DNA of 64,000 nucleotides from Haloarcula sp. H-GB4 (GCF_030848575.1 NZ_JAVDDX010000002.1:1-64000), one strand, 5' to 3'. Shown: positions 50,831 to 60,268, counted from the first letter of the stretch. The notes: generated from the letters alone by a model not told the origin. Translations and numbers: made by a program.

Positions 50831-52051
50831 CGCCAGCGGGACGAGTAACACCCCCATCAGGGTCGCCCGGCGGGACCCGAACCGCGGCGGGAGATGTCCG
50901 ACCAGTGTGGCGGCTCCGAACGCTCCGATACCAACGAGGCCGGCGAAGAGTGCGGAGAGACAGACGAGGACTGCAATCACCGACAACGAGAGGTATGTCG
51001 GGTCCAGTCGGCCGACAATTCGGAGGTACCGGTCGCCCAGTGTCGGGACGAGTATCGCGCCAGCGACGGCAGCGATGGCGACCGCGGCGAGCAGCGCTGG
51101 AAGGATCAGCGGGACTTCGGCCCGGTCGAGCGCGACAAGGACACCGGTTCGGGGCGTCCCGAGCGAGATGAGCGCGAACAGTGCAAAGACTGCCGTCGCC
51201 GTATTGACGCCACTCGTCGTCACGATGAACGCCCGTGGCCCACGCTCGGCGACAAGCCCCAGTGCCAGTGTGGCCGCGATGGCGCTGGAGACGCCCGGAA
51301 TGTAGCCGACAGCGCCGCCACAGAGGGTCCCGACACCCGCGAGAACGCCGACTGTTCGCCGCGGCGTCGTCACAGTCGCGTCGGCTTGTGGCGGGACGCC
51401 CTCTCCCCCGATAGCCGCCAGAAGCACCGGTGCGCCGAACAGCCCCGAAAACAGTGGGACCAGTACGTCCGACACAGGCAACGCGCCGGTTACCGGCGCA
51501 TTTAGCAGACCGATGCCGAGCAGCCCGCTGGCGGTGAGTGAACACGCAGCGCCGACCTGCTGGCGGCGGCCACGTTCCGTGATCACGAGCAGGATGGCGA
51601 CCCCAGCGAGTAGCACCGACAGCCACGGCCGGAGTAGCGGGTACACACGCTTCATTACGAGCGTGAGCGGAACCGCGAGCGGGGCGGCAAACACCACGGC
51701 CAGCCCACTCCCCAGCGCCGATAGGCGAAGCGCCTCCCGACCGCGGCCCTCGATGACCAGCTGGTGGCTCGGCAGCGCACTGGCGGCCATCGCCGGGTCG
51801 GGCACACCCAGTGCCAGCGCCGGAATCACGTCGAGAAAGGTGTGTGTCACGCCGGCCGCCAGCATTGCGACGCCGACGTAGAGCCGCGGCCCGGGCAAAC
51901 TGCTCGCCACCGCGGCGAGCAAGAGCGCAAATGTGTTGGCGTGTAACCCCGGAACGAGCCCGCTGAGCGTTCCCAGTCCGACCCCTGCCCCGATCGCTGT
52001 GAGGAGGGCGAGCGTCGCTGTCGGGTCAGCGGCAGGAAGTCCCGGAAGCAC
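50825..52051 (-). CDS. TctA-like (DUF112) permease
   Basis: 408 residues from a GTG at 52051, very hydrophobic with about ten helices. The TctA signature GTLSGLVPGLHANTFALLLAAV near residue 25 and a second related segment GYIPGVSSAIAATLALGLVAERGPRAFIVTTSGVNTATAVFALF suggest an internal repeat. TctA proteins form the membrane part of tripartite tricarboxylate transporters, but this one is shorter than the usual ~500 residues and has no TctB or TctC gene beside it. It may work alone. Substrate unknown. Confidence 0.8.
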   Translation of the reverse strand: MLPGLPAADPTATLALLTAIGAGVGLGTLSGLVPGLHANTFALLLAAVASSLPGPRLYVGVAMLAAGVTHTFLDVIPALALGVPDPAMAASALPSHQLVIEGRGREALRLSALGSGLAVVFAAPLAVPLTLVMKRVYPLLRPWLSVLLAGVAILLVITERGRRQQVGAACSLTASGLLGIGLLNAPVTGALPVSDVLVPLFSGLFGAPVLLAAIGGEGVPPQADATVTTPRRTVGVLAGVGTLCGGAVGYIPGVSSAIAATLALGLVAERGPRAFIVTTSGVNTATAVFALFALISLGTPRTGVLVALDRAEVPLILPALLAAVAIAAVAGAILVPTLGDRYLRIVGRLDPTYLSLSVIAVLVCLSALFAGLVGIGAFGAATLVGHLPPRFGSRRATLMGVLLVPLAL

Positions 52052-52103
52052 ACTGAGGCGTGGTCCCGTTCCCGTACTTGAACTTCCGCGACGCGCGGCC
52101 CGG

Positions 52104-52262
52104 CTAATCTTCTACAGCGTGGTGTGGCCCTACTGGGCCGTGTTCGGGGCAGGTCCCAGCGATAGGAGTGGCGTTGAGACAGCAGTGCCGGCTGTCGGTC
52201 GCAACCAGTCCTGTCGAGAGTTCGCTCCCGCAGAGGCGACAGCGCAGGTCCGACTCAGCCAT
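52104..52262 (-). CDS. Small Cys-rich (zinc ribbon-like) protein
   Basis: 52 residues from ATG at 52262 (MAESDLRCRLCGSELSTGLVATDSRHCCLNATPIAGTCPEHGPVG). Two CxxC/CC pairs plus a CPEHG segment look like a treble-clef or zinc ribbon. It lies 52 bases before the TctA-like gene on the same strand. No family recognised, but the Cys spacing is unlikely by chance. Confidence 0.55.
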   Translation of the reverse strand: MAESDLRCRLCGSELSTGLVATDSRHCCLNATPIAGTCPEHGPVGPHHAVED

Positions 52263-52330
52263 ACGTTCGCTTCCGACCGAAGCCCCCTGAATCTGGCGAG
52301 CTTTTTGGTGTGCCGGCCATTCGTACACAT

Positions 52331-53548
52331 ATGAGCAACGAGTCCCGGAAGTCGGCCGGGTTCAAGGACCGAACCCCGGTAACGACGGCCAGGGAGACGC
52401 TGCTGGACGCAGTGTCCCCACACGGACGGACGGAGCGTGTCCCGCTGCGCGATGCCGACGAGCGCGTCGTCGCGGGTGAAATCACTGCCGAGCGAGCGGT
52501 GCCCCACTACCGGCGGGCGGCGATGGATGGCTTCGCTGTCAGAGCCGAAGACACGTTCAGCGCGAGCCAGCGGTCCCCGGCATCACTTCGGGTCGATGAG
52601 GCGGTGACAACGGGCACAGCGGCCCGCGTGCACACGGGCAGCGAACTCCCGGCGGGTGCCGATGCTGTCGTGATTGTTGAGGAGACCGAGGTGACCGGCG
52701 ACAGTGTCACGGTGTTCGATGCGGTCGCTGGCGGGGAGAACGTCGCCCCTGTCGGCGAGGATGTGGAGCAAGGGCAGACGCTGTACGAGGACGGCCACAG
52801 GCTCCGTCCGTCGGACCTCGGATTGCTGAAATCTGTCGGGAACGACACTGTCGAGGTGTACGAGCGACCGACTGTCAGCGTGATTCCGACCGGGGAAGAG
52901 CTGGTGCAGGACAACCCTGACCCGGGGGAGGTCATCGAGACGAACGGCCAAACCGTCACGCAGTACGTCGAGCGCTGGGGTGGCGACGCGACGTACCGCG
53001 ACATCGTCACTGATGACATCGATGCGCTTCGGGCCGCCATCACGGACGATCTGGACCATGACCTCGTCGTGACGACCGGCGGGTCCTCCGTCGGCGAGCG
53101 CGATCTGCTGCCGGAGGTCGTCGACGGAATCGGCGAGGTGCTGGTCCACGGCGTCGCGCTGAAGCCGGGCCACCCGGTGGCGCTCGGCGTAGCCGAGGGG
53201 ACGCCGATTCTGATGCTTCCGGGCTATCCGGTCGCCTGCATCGTCAACGCAGTCCAGTTCCTCCGACTGGCGCTCCGGCGGGCCGGCCACCTCCCGCCGA
53301 CCGACCCACCCACGACCGAAGCCGAACTGACGCGGAAAATCGCCAGCGAGCCGGGGACCCGAACATACGCGCGGGTGGAACTACACGACGAGGGCGAGCA
53401 GACGACCGCGACGCCGACGCGGGCCAGCGGGTCGGGCGTCCTCTCAAGCGTCGCGCTCGCCGACGGCTGGGTCGTCGTGCCGGAATCTGTGGAGGGGTAC
53501 GACGCCGGTAACACCGTGGCCGTCGAGGACTGGGAGTGGTCACAGTGA
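52331..53548 (+). CDS. moeA1: Molybdopterin molybdotransferase MoeA
   Basis: 405 residues from ATG at 52331 (MSNESRKSAGFKDRTPVTT). MoeA motifs in order: RRAAMDGFAVRAED, LPAGADAVVIVEETEV, RPTVSVIPTGEELV, VTTGGSSVGERDLL, GVALKPGHPVALGVAEGTPILMLPGYPVACIVNAVQFL. It inserts molybdate (or tungstate) into the adenylylated pterin. Its end overlaps a second MoeA gene by four bases (GTGA), an arrangement common in archaea, where the two paralogues may serve Mo and W or different steps. Confidence 0.93.
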   Translation: MSNESRKSAGFKDRTPVTTARETLLDAVSPHGRTERVPLRDADERVVAGEITAERAVPHYRRAAMDGFAVRAEDTFSASQRSPASLRVDEAVTTGTAARVHTGSELPAGADAVVIVEETEVTGDSVTVFDAVAGGENVAPVGEDVEQGQTLYEDGHRLRPSDLGLLKSVGNDTVEVYERPTVSVIPTGEELVQDNPDPGEVIETNGQTVTQYVERWGGDATYRDIVTDDIDALRAAITDDLDHDLVVTTGGSSVGERDLLPEVVDGIGEVLVHGVALKPGHPVALGVAEGTPILMLPGYPVACIVNAVQFLRLALRRAGHLPPTDPPTTEAELTRKIASEPGTRTYARVELHDEGEQTTATPTRASGSGVLSSVALADGWVVVPESVEGYDAGNTVAVEDWEWSQ

Positions 53549-55425
53549 GTGACCGCCGCGAGTTCCGCGATCTGGCCTCGCCCGAGGAGGCACACGAGGT
53601 CGTTGCGGGCCTCGACGTCGACCCCGAACCTGAGAGCGTTCCCCTTGCGGACGCCCGCGACCGCGTGCTCGCGGAGCGGATCGACGCCGGCATCGACGTG
53701 CCGGGGTTCGACCGCGCGAGCATGGACGGCTATGCCGTCCACGCCAGAGACACCTTCGGGGCTGACGAGGCTGACCCGGTAACGCTGTCAGTCGCCGGGG
53801 AGGTCCACGCGGGCGAGGAGCCCGACGTAACCGTTGAGCCGGGTTCACTCGCCGAAATCTCGACCGGCGCGGTGATGCCCCCCGGCGCGGACGCCGTCGT
53901 GATGGTCGAGCGAACGACCGAGACTGACGACGGGGTCGAGATACGCACGTCCGTCGCACCCGGAGACAACGTGATGCTCGCCGGCGCGGACATCGCGGCT
54001 GGGGCGCGCGCGCTCGGTCCCGGAACGCGCATCACACCGCGCGAAATTGGACTCCTGTCGGCGCTGGGCGTCGACGAGGTCCCGGTGCGTGGCCGGCCAC
54101 AGGTCGGCATCCTCTCGACCGGTGATGAACTCGTCCGTCCCGGAGACCCGCTCGACAGCGCCGCCGGCCAGATTTACGACGTGAACAGCTACACGCTGGC
54201 GGGCGCGGTCGCGGAGGCCGGCGGTGACCCGGTGATGTATCCACACGCTGGCGACGACTACGAGGAGATGGAGCGGCTGCTCCACGAAGCAGCCGACGAG
54301 TGCGACCTCGTCCTCTCGTCAGGGTCGACCAGCGCCAGCGCGGTCGACGTCATATATCGCGTCATCGAGGAGCGGGGCGAACTCAGGCTCCATGGCGCCG
54401 CTGTCAAACCCGGCAAGCCGATGCTCGTGGGCACTATCGGTGACTCGGCGTACGTTGGTCTGCCGGGGTATCCAGTGTCGGCACTGACCATCTTCCAGAC
54501 CTTCGTCGCCCCGGCAGTTCGGGACGCCGCTGGTCGGGACCCGCCACAGACAGCAACGGTATCTGGCACGATGGCAGTTCAGGAACGCTACGGCGAGGGG
54601 CGCAGGCGCCTCATGCCGGCCGGGCTGGTCGAGGACGAGACGGGGTCGCTGCTGGTCTACCCCGTCGACAAGGGCAGCGGCGCGACGACGAGCCTCGTCG
54701 ACGCCGACGGCTTTGTCGACGTACCGCCGGGGACGGACTACCTTGCCGAAGGGGAGACGGTCGACGTGACGCTGTTCTCTCCGGCAGTCAGGCCGCCGAC
54801 GCTCTTGGGAATGGGTGAGGACGACCCGCTCCTCTCGCGCCTGCTCGACACGATCGGCCGTCCGCGGTATCTCCCGCTCGGGTCTACCGAGGGACTCCGC
54901 CGTCTCGGCAACGGCGTGCCCGATGTCGCCGTCGTCGCAGGGCCGGCCGCAAATGACCACGACGCGGCCGACATCGGCGGCTGGCGGCGCGAGTGGGGGC
55001 TGGTCGTCGATGCCGATGCTGACGTAGCCGGCCTGAGCGACCTCATCGACGGTGACTACCGCTTCGTCAACCGCGACACCGCCTCCGGACTGCGCCGGAG
55101 CTTCGACGACGCGCTTGATGCCCTCGGCGAGGACCGGGGCGTCAGCCGCACCGAAGTTATCGATGCTATCGATGGGTACGAACTCACGACAAAAGCCCAC
55201 GAGAGCCCCGCTCGGAAGGTCCTAGCAGCTGATGCGGACGTGGGTCTCGGCCTTCGCGCCACGGCAGCGAAACTCGACCTCGGGTTCGTCCCGCTCGGGA
55301 CCCAGCCGGTTCGGGTGCTCGCGAACCCGGATCGACAGGAGAAAGACAGCGTCGGTGCGCTCGCCGAGGCGCTCAAGGACCTCGACCCACTACTTAGCGG
55401 GATGGCTGGGATGGAACCGCAGTGA
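53545..55425 (+). CDS. moeA2: MoeA fused to a periplasmic-binding-protein-like domain
   Basis: 626 residues from GTG at 53545. Residues 1-395 are MoeA-like (RASMDGYAVHARDTFGADEADPV, MPPGADAVVMVERTTE, RPQVGILSTGDELVRPGDPL, VLSSGSTSASAVDVIYRVIEE, GAAVKPGKPMLVGTIGDSAYVGLPGYPVSAL). Residues about 410-626 resemble the PBP-like domain of molybdate/LysR-type regulators (GSTEGLRRLGNGVPDVAVVAGPAANDHDA, DADVGLGLRATAAKLDLGFVPLGTQPVRVL). This second domain may sense molybdate or tungstate. Fusion is known in archaea. Translation is coupled to moeA1. Confidence 0.9.
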   Translation: MSDRREFRDLASPEEAHEVVAGLDVDPEPESVPLADARDRVLAERIDAGIDVPGFDRASMDGYAVHARDTFGADEADPVTLSVAGEVHAGEEPDVTVEPGSLAEISTGAVMPPGADAVVMVERTTETDDGVEIRTSVAPGDNVMLAGADIAAGARALGPGTRITPREIGLLSALGVDEVPVRGRPQVGILSTGDELVRPGDPLDSAAGQIYDVNSYTLAGAVAEAGGDPVMYPHAGDDYEEMERLLHEAADECDLVLSSGSTSASAVDVIYRVIEERGELRLHGAAVKPGKPMLVGTIGDSAYVGLPGYPVSALTIFQTFVAPAVRDAAGRDPPQTATVSGTMAVQERYGEGRRRLMPAGLVEDETGSLLVYPVDKGSGATTSLVDADGFVDVPPGTDYLAEGETVDVTLFSPAVRPPTLLGMGEDDPLLSRLLDTIGRPRYLPLGSTEGLRRLGNGVPDVAVVAGPAANDHDAADIGGWRREWGLVVDADADVAGLSDLIDGDYRFVNRDTASGLRRSFDDALDALGEDRGVSRTEVIDAIDGYELTTKAHESPARKVLAADADVGLGLRATAAKLDLGFVPLGTQPVRVLANPDRQEKDSVGALAEALKDLDPLLSGMAGMEPQ

Positions 55426-55592
55426 CGGAATCGGCTTGAACGCGCAGACTTCCGTCAAGAATACGCTACCGTCCTGCAATGGACTGCCACGTGCCCGCGC
55501 TTGCAGGTGACACCGAAAGCGCAAGTCGTGGCGATTGGCGGCTCTGGCAACCTGAAGGGCTAAAGACGAGCAAGGCTGAATAGGTCACAGCG

Positions 55593-56816
55593 ATGGCTGA
55601 CACACCGGTTGCCAACGACCCTGAGGCCCCGTTTCGGTTCGAGTACGACCCCGCGACGCTCCGATACGCCCCTGACGCCGTGCGGTCGCTGGGTGCGGAA
55701 TTGGACGAGCAGGGCTACGACCGCGCGCTGGTCGTCTGTGGCACTACCGTCGGTGAGACGCCGGCCGTGATGGACCCTGTTCGGGACGGACTCGGTGACC
55801 GACTTGCCGGTATCTTCGCCGAAACAACGCCAGCCAAGCGGCTCGGCACTGCTTACGACGGGCTCGAACGTTTCCGCGAGGCTGACGCCGATTGCCTCGT
55901 GGCCGTTGGCGGCGGGAGCAGCCTCGACGTGGCAAAGATCATCAGCGTCCTCGCGGCGACTGACCGCGACTCGGCCGCTGTCGGCCAGGCGTTTGTCGAC
56001 TCCGGAACGATAGCTGTCCCCGAAGCAGAGCTGCCGCCAATTATCGCCGTCCCAACAACGCTGGCCGGCGCTGACCTCTCTATTGTCGCCGGGGTCACGG
56101 CCGCACCTGACACCTGCACTGTGAACGAGCCTGTCAGTGGTGGTGTTGGCGATCCGAAGCTGATGCCTGCTGCCGCCTGTTACGACCCCGAACTGATTGC
56201 GACGACGCCGCGGTCGGTCCTCGCAGCGTCGGCGATGAACGGCTTCGACAAAGGCACCGAGACGCTGTACGCGGCCAACGCGACCCCGATAACTGACGCC
56301 ACAGCGTCGCGCGGCCTCGGTCTTCTCACAGAAGGCCTGCTCGCGTTCGGTAACGATGACGACGACCCGTGGGTGTATCAGTCGATCACGCAGGGAATCA
56401 TGCTCGTCCAGTACGGCATCTCACGGGCCGACGGGACGACACTCTCGCTGATCCACGCCCTTGGCCACGGACTAACCCGGACATACGAGGTCCAGCAGGG
56501 CGCGGCCCACGGAGTCATTGCTCCGCACGCGCTCTCGTACCTCTTCGAGCAGGTCGACGGTCGGCGGTCGCTCCTGGCTGACGCACTCGGCGTCGGTGAT
56601 ACTGACGACCCCGGTGCTGCAGTCGTTGACCGAGTCAGTGAGGTGGTGACGACGCTCGGACTGCCGACACAACTCCGGGACGTAGCCGGCCCCGACCGGG
56701 AGGAATTTCCCGAAGTCGCCGACGCCGTCCTTGAAGACGACTTCATGGCGAACGTCCCGCCGGGGCTGGAGCCAACCAGAGGGGATATTGTCGGTGTGTT
56801 AGAGTCTGCTTGGTAG
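55593..56816 (+). CDS. Iron-containing alcohol dehydrogenase family protein
   Basis: 407 residues. NAD-binding GGGSSLDVAKIISVL near residue 108 and metal ligands in MNGFDKGTE (residue ~215 Asp) and SLIHALGHGLTRTYEVQQGAAHGVIAPHAL (His-x3-His and a later His) match the type III Fe-dependent alcohol dehydrogenases or glycerol dehydrogenase-like enzymes. The substrate is unknown. About 165 bases of non-coding DNA precede it; no operon partner. Confidence 0.9.
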   Translation: MADTPVANDPEAPFRFEYDPATLRYAPDAVRSLGAELDEQGYDRALVVCGTTVGETPAVMDPVRDGLGDRLAGIFAETTPAKRLGTAYDGLERFREADADCLVAVGGGSSLDVAKIISVLAATDRDSAAVGQAFVDSGTIAVPEAELPPIIAVPTTLAGADLSIVAGVTAAPDTCTVNEPVSGGVGDPKLMPAAACYDPELIATTPRSVLAASAMNGFDKGTETLYAANATPITDATASRGLGLLTEGLLAFGNDDDDPWVYQSITQGIMLVQYGISRADGTTLSLIHALGHGLTRTYEVQQGAAHGVIAPHALSYLFEQVDGRRSLLADALGVGDTDDPGAAVVDRVSEVVTTLGLPTQLRDVAGPDREEFPEVADAVLEDDFMANVPPGLEPTRGDIVGVLESAW

Positions 56817-57072
56817 CGACCTGCAGAGGGCAGCATATGCCAGTGGCTATGGAGAGAGCGGCAGACACAGCATACCGCGCGAGCAGAGCGAGCGCGGTTT
56901 CACTTCTCGCGACCAGCGGGAGCGAGAAGGTCGTTTTTAGCGTAGATTTTTGCGAGCCGAGCGGGACCCATGGTCCCGCTGGCCGTGCGAACGGGCCATC
57001 CGGCCCGTGAGAAGAGAGCCCTCCCGCAGCGCCGGCGGCGCGAGGAAGGGCGACGAGGTAAAAAGGTCCTTT
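56817..57072. repeat. Intergenic palindromes between alcohol dehydrogenase and NDH-2
   Basis: 256 bases with low-complexity GC words and several perfect inverted repeats: CGGGACC-CAT-GGTCCCG, GGGCCATCCGGCCC, and CTCGCGACC with CGGGAGCGAG. Both flanking genes end here (convergent), so the hairpins could serve as terminators. A T-rich stretch (GTTTTTAGCGTAGATTTTTGC) lies between them. Common in haloarchaea as intergenic sequence; no gene. Confidence 0.45.
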
Positions 57073-58242
57073 CTACATGTCAGGCCAGGCCTTGGCGGCC
57101 CGACCGACGCCAGTAACATCGTTGATCCAGCGGGCGGCGATAGCCTTTTTCAGCAGTTTCGCGGGCATCCCGCCGAAGGTTTCGATCGGCATGTTCACCA
57201 CGTCGTGGGCGACGGCCTTCTCGCCAACCGAAACGACCGTACCCTTGTCCTTGTGGGTCCACGTCTTCAGCGGCTGGCCGCGCACGGCGCGAGCGAGGTT
57301 CTCGCCCGCGACTTCGGCGGCTTGCCAGGCGGCCTGAGCGGTCGGCGGAGCGGGCTGGTCGCCCGGCTGGTCGATCAGTGCCGAGTCGCCGATCGCGAAG
57401 ACGTGTTCGTCCTCGGTCTGGAAGTTCCCTTCCGCGTGGACGCGGTGGTTGCGCTCGTCCTTGTCCAGATCGACCTCTTGCATGCAATCGCGCCCGGTGA
57501 TGCCGCCCGTCCAGACCAGCACGTCGTAGTCCAGTTCGTCCTCGTCGCCGATATAGACTGTCTCCTCGTCGACTTCGCCGATGAACTCCCCGCATTTGAT
57601 GTTCACGTCGGCGGCTTCCAGACGCTTGCGAAGGGCGCCCTGGAGTTCCGGGTCGCTGTTTGGCAGGACCTGGTCGAGACCTTCGACAAGGTGAATATCG
57701 ATTGGCGCGTTGTGTTCGTCACGGAATTCGGCAACCTCGCCGGCGGTCTGGATGCCGGAGAGACCGGCGCCACCGATGACGATCTGCGCCGGGTCGTTTG
57801 TGGAGGCTTCACGAGCGGCTTGCTGGATCTTGTCGTGGATTTTGAGGGCGTCGTCGAGGCTCTTGAGCGTCAGCGCGTGCTCTTCGAGGCCGTTGATGCC
57901 GAAGAAGGCCGTCTGGGAGCCCAGCCCAACGAGCAGGTAGTCGTACTCGACAGCATCGGAGTCGGCGAGGTCCACTTCCTGGGTGTCGGTGTCGATACCA
58001 ACGACCTCGTCCTGAATGAATGCGGTCGAGGGCTGTTTGATTTCGTGGACGGGGATGGCGATATTCTCCTGCACGCTCGGGTCCCGGATGCAACGGTGGG
58101 ACTCGTGTAGGACCAGATGATAGTCCGTCTCAGAAATCCACGTAACATCAACGTCCATCTGACCGTCTAGCTCGTCCTCGAAACTCTTTATTGCCCCCGC
58201 GCCGGCATACCCCGAACCGAGCACGACCACGTTCTCTGTCAT
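57073..58242 (-). CDS. ndh: Type II NADH dehydrogenase (NDH-2)-like oxidoreductase
   Basis: 389 residues. FAD-binding GxGxxG in VVVLGSGYAGAGAIKSFE, NAD-binding VIGGAGLSGIQTAGEVAEF near residue 168, and VFAIGDSALID near 285, all typical of the NDH-2/sulfide-quinone reductase group. The C-terminal PxxKLLKKAIAARW helix is amphipathic and could anchor it to the membrane. It passes electrons from NADH to the quinone pool without pumping protons. Lack of the Cys pairs of sulfide-quinone reductase favours NDH-2. Confidence 0.85.
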   Translation of the reverse strand: MTENVVVLGSGYAGAGAIKSFEDELDGQMDVDVTWISETDYHLVLHESHRCIRDPSVQENIAIPVHEIKQPSTAFIQDEVVGIDTDTQEVDLADSDAVEYDYLLVGLGSQTAFFGINGLEEHALTLKSLDDALKIHDKIQQAAREASTNDPAQIVIGGAGLSGIQTAGEVAEFRDEHNAPIDIHLVEGLDQVLPNSDPELQGALRKRLEAADVNIKCGEFIGEVDEETVYIGDEDELDYDVLVWTGGITGRDCMQEVDLDKDERNHRVHAEGNFQTEDEHVFAIGDSALIDQPGDQPAPPTAQAAWQAAEVAGENLARAVRGQPLKTWTHKDKGTVVSVGEKAVAHDVVNMPIETFGGMPAKLLKKAIAARWINDVTGVGRAAKAWPDM

Positions 58243-58512
58243 AGGGCACTCTCCGAAGTCATTAGATACAAACCCTTTGGAATCGGTCTACGGCTCCGCT
58301 GTTGTCCTCGCATACTGACTCACGGTCGTGACTCAGGCTCCTAAGTTTGCAGTCGCCTTCGCTCACCCTGACAGGCGAAAACAGTTCCTACTGTTCCTGA
58401 AAACCCCTCCTAATCGTCTATGCACTGATTCAGGCCGTCGCTTCCAGTAGGTCAATTGAACAGGGGACAGGGCAGCCGGGGCCAATATGCACTACGACGG
58501 TTGTACTGCTCG

Positions 58513-59208
58513 TCAGGGCTGTCCGGCGCAGGGGCGGCCGGGCTCATTTGGTGCGGCCCACGTAACGGCGTTGTGCAAGAGCTTCTGGACGACTGGCTGG
58601 TGGTACACTGGGAACGTCTCGTGGCCGGGTTGGAAGTAGAATATCCGTCCTGCATCACGGTAGTAACAACACCCGCTGGGAAACACTGTGCCGTCGTCAC
58701 ACCAACTTACAGTCACCAGGGTGTCCGGTATCGGCAGATCGAACCCCTTTCCGTAGATCTCGGCACGTTCGAGTTCGAACTCCTCGGGCAGTCCGTCGGT
58801 AATGGGATGGCTCGTTTCGACGAACCAGACGGACTCGCGCTCGCCCTCTTCGCGCCAGCGCAGGGTGCCAGTCCCCCCCATGAGCACCTCGAACGGCTTC
58901 GACTCGTGACTTGAGTGGAGCGGGATAAATCCCATCCCGTCACGGACGGCCTGCTCGATGCGGTTTGCAGTCGCATCGCTGACAAGGTCATGCGCGACAT
59001 CGCCCCACCACAGTAACACATCCGTTTCGGCGAGTACCTCTTCGGTTAGTCCGTGGGCTGGCTCATCGAGAGTCGCTGTCTGAGCGGTGTGGCCGTACGA
59101 AGCAAGCGCCTCAGCCAGCGTCGTGTGGATCCCGTTGGGGTACATTGCCTTGGCCGGGCCTGTCGCCCGTTCGTGATGGTTTTCGTTCCACACGGTGACT
59201 GCAACCAT
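58513..59208 (-). CDS. ThuA-like domain protein
   Basis: 231 residues from ATG at 59208 (MVAVTVWNENHHERATG). Class I glutamine-amidotransferase-like fold of the ThuA (trehalose utilisation) family: YPNGIHTTLAEALASYGH, DVLLWWGDVAHD, FIPLHSSHESKPFEVLMGGTG, YKG-equivalent IYGKGFDLPIP and FYFQPGHETFPVYHQPVV. No catalytic triad is obvious. Sugar or polyol metabolism is the usual context in bacteria, but the neighbours here give no such link. Region 58243-58512 between this gene and ndh shows no gene. Confidence 0.83.
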   Translation of the reverse strand: MVAVTVWNENHHERATGPAKAMYPNGIHTTLAEALASYGHTAQTATLDEPAHGLTEEVLAETDVLLWWGDVAHDLVSDATANRIEQAVRDGMGFIPLHSSHESKPFEVLMGGTGTLRWREEGERESVWFVETSHPITDGLPEEFELERAEIYGKGFDLPIPDTLVTVSWCDDGTVFPSGCCYYRDAGRIFYFQPGHETFPVYHQPVVQKLLHNAVTWAAPNEPGRPCAGQP

Positions 59209-59438
59209 ACAAGAATACACTGAATAACCGGAGAAAAATATGCCTACTCGCTCCTAGCGTAACCGCGCCACAGGAAATAGTGGTGAGGGACACACCTTGG
59301 CGCGGAGACCGATAGTTCTGGGCAGGTGTCAGTGTGCGATATCGGACTGAGTTTCTCGTTGTGGGTTCCAAAAGATGGATTCCGGCTACCCGCACAGGGG
59401 TAGTTATTAGCCGACAGCGACCGAAATCCCGACAAGAT

Positions 59439-59813
59439 ATGAGCGATTCACCGGAGAAGCTCTCCGTCTGGTGTGCCGGCGAGGACTGGTGTCCTATAAC
59501 CACGACGGCGTCGCTTATCGGGAAGAAGTGGCACCCCGTTATCATCCACCGATTGCTTGATAACGGCCCCTCAGGGTTTAATGAACTCAAAGAGAACGTC
59601 GATGGAATTTCGTCCAAAGTGCTCTCTGACAGCCTCGAAGACCTGCAGGAGAAGGGGCTCGTCGACCGCGAAGTAATCAACGAACAGCCGTTTCGCGTCA
59701 ATTACTCGCTCACCGAACACGGGGAGTCACTGGAGTCCGTGATCACCGAAATGGCAGCGTGGGGCGAGACCTACCTGCAGGAACCGACAGAGGCCGACGA
59801 GCCCGCAGAGTAG
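59439..59813 (+). CDS. HxlR-family transcriptional regulator
   Basis: 124 residues from ATG at 59439 (MSDSPEKLSVWCAGEDWCPITTTASLIGKKW). Winged helix with the HxlR signature WHPVIIHRLLDNGPSGFNELKENVDGISSKVLSDSLEDLQEKGLVDREV. Two cysteines near the N-terminus (WCAGEDWCP) might sense redox or electrophiles, as in related YodB/HypR proteins. It reads away from the ThuA gene across about 230 bases that must carry both promoters, so it could regulate it. Confidence 0.87.
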   Translation: MSDSPEKLSVWCAGEDWCPITTTASLIGKKWHPVIIHRLLDNGPSGFNELKENVDGISSKVLSDSLEDLQEKGLVDREVINEQPFRVNYSLTEHGESLESVITEMAAWGETYLQEPTEADEPAE

Positions 59814-59857
59814 GTAGCAGGCAATCCCTTTTGTTGCTGCCCGACAAACCTTCGTGT

Positions 59858-60268
59858 ATGCCTGTTACTTCGGACGCCGAACTCCGAGAGATCCTCGAAC
59901 GTGACCGTGTCGCCGTCGTTGGGTGCTCAACCAGCCCCGGCAAGGATGCACACGAGATTCCGAAGTACCTCAGCAAGCAGGGGTACGAAGTGATTCCGGT
60001 CAACCCCTTCGCGGACGAGATATTCGGGCAGAAGGCCTACGACTCACTGGCAGAGATCCCCGGCGAAATAGACATCGTTGACGTGTTCAGGCCGAGCGAC
60101 GAGGTCAGCGACATCGTCGACGCGGCTCTGGAACGCGACGACGACGCCGTTATCTGGCTTCAGCTTGGAATCCACGACGACGAAGCCGTCGAACGCGCCG
60201 AGGCGGCCGGCCGTCAGGTCGTTCAGGATCGCTGTATGAAACCGACCCACCAGCAACTGATGGGGTGA
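59858..60268 (+). CDS. CoA-binding domain protein
   Basis: 136 residues from ATG at 59858 (MPVTSDAELREILERDRVAVVGCSTSPGKDAHEIPKYL). The Rossmann-like CoA_binding fold is shown by VAVVGCSTSPGKDAHEIPKYLSKQGYEVIPVNPF and later AVIWLQLGIHDDEAVERAEAAGRQVVQDRCMKPTHQQL. These stand-alone proteins (YccU type) may bind CoA for storage or regulation. Follows the HxlR gene by 44 bases on the same strand. Confidence 0.85.
   Translation: MPVTSDAELREILERDRVAVVGCSTSPGKDAHEIPKYLSKQGYEVIPVNPFADEIFGQKAYDSLAEIPGEIDIVDVFRPSDEVSDIVDAALERDDDAVIWLQLGIHDDEAVERAEAAGRQVVQDRCMKPTHQQLMG

Noticed and set aside
56950-58110. 386-codon frame opposite the NDH-2 gene
   Set aside because: Antisense to a recognisable FAD/NAD oxidoreductase and starting inside the palindromic gap; no family features.
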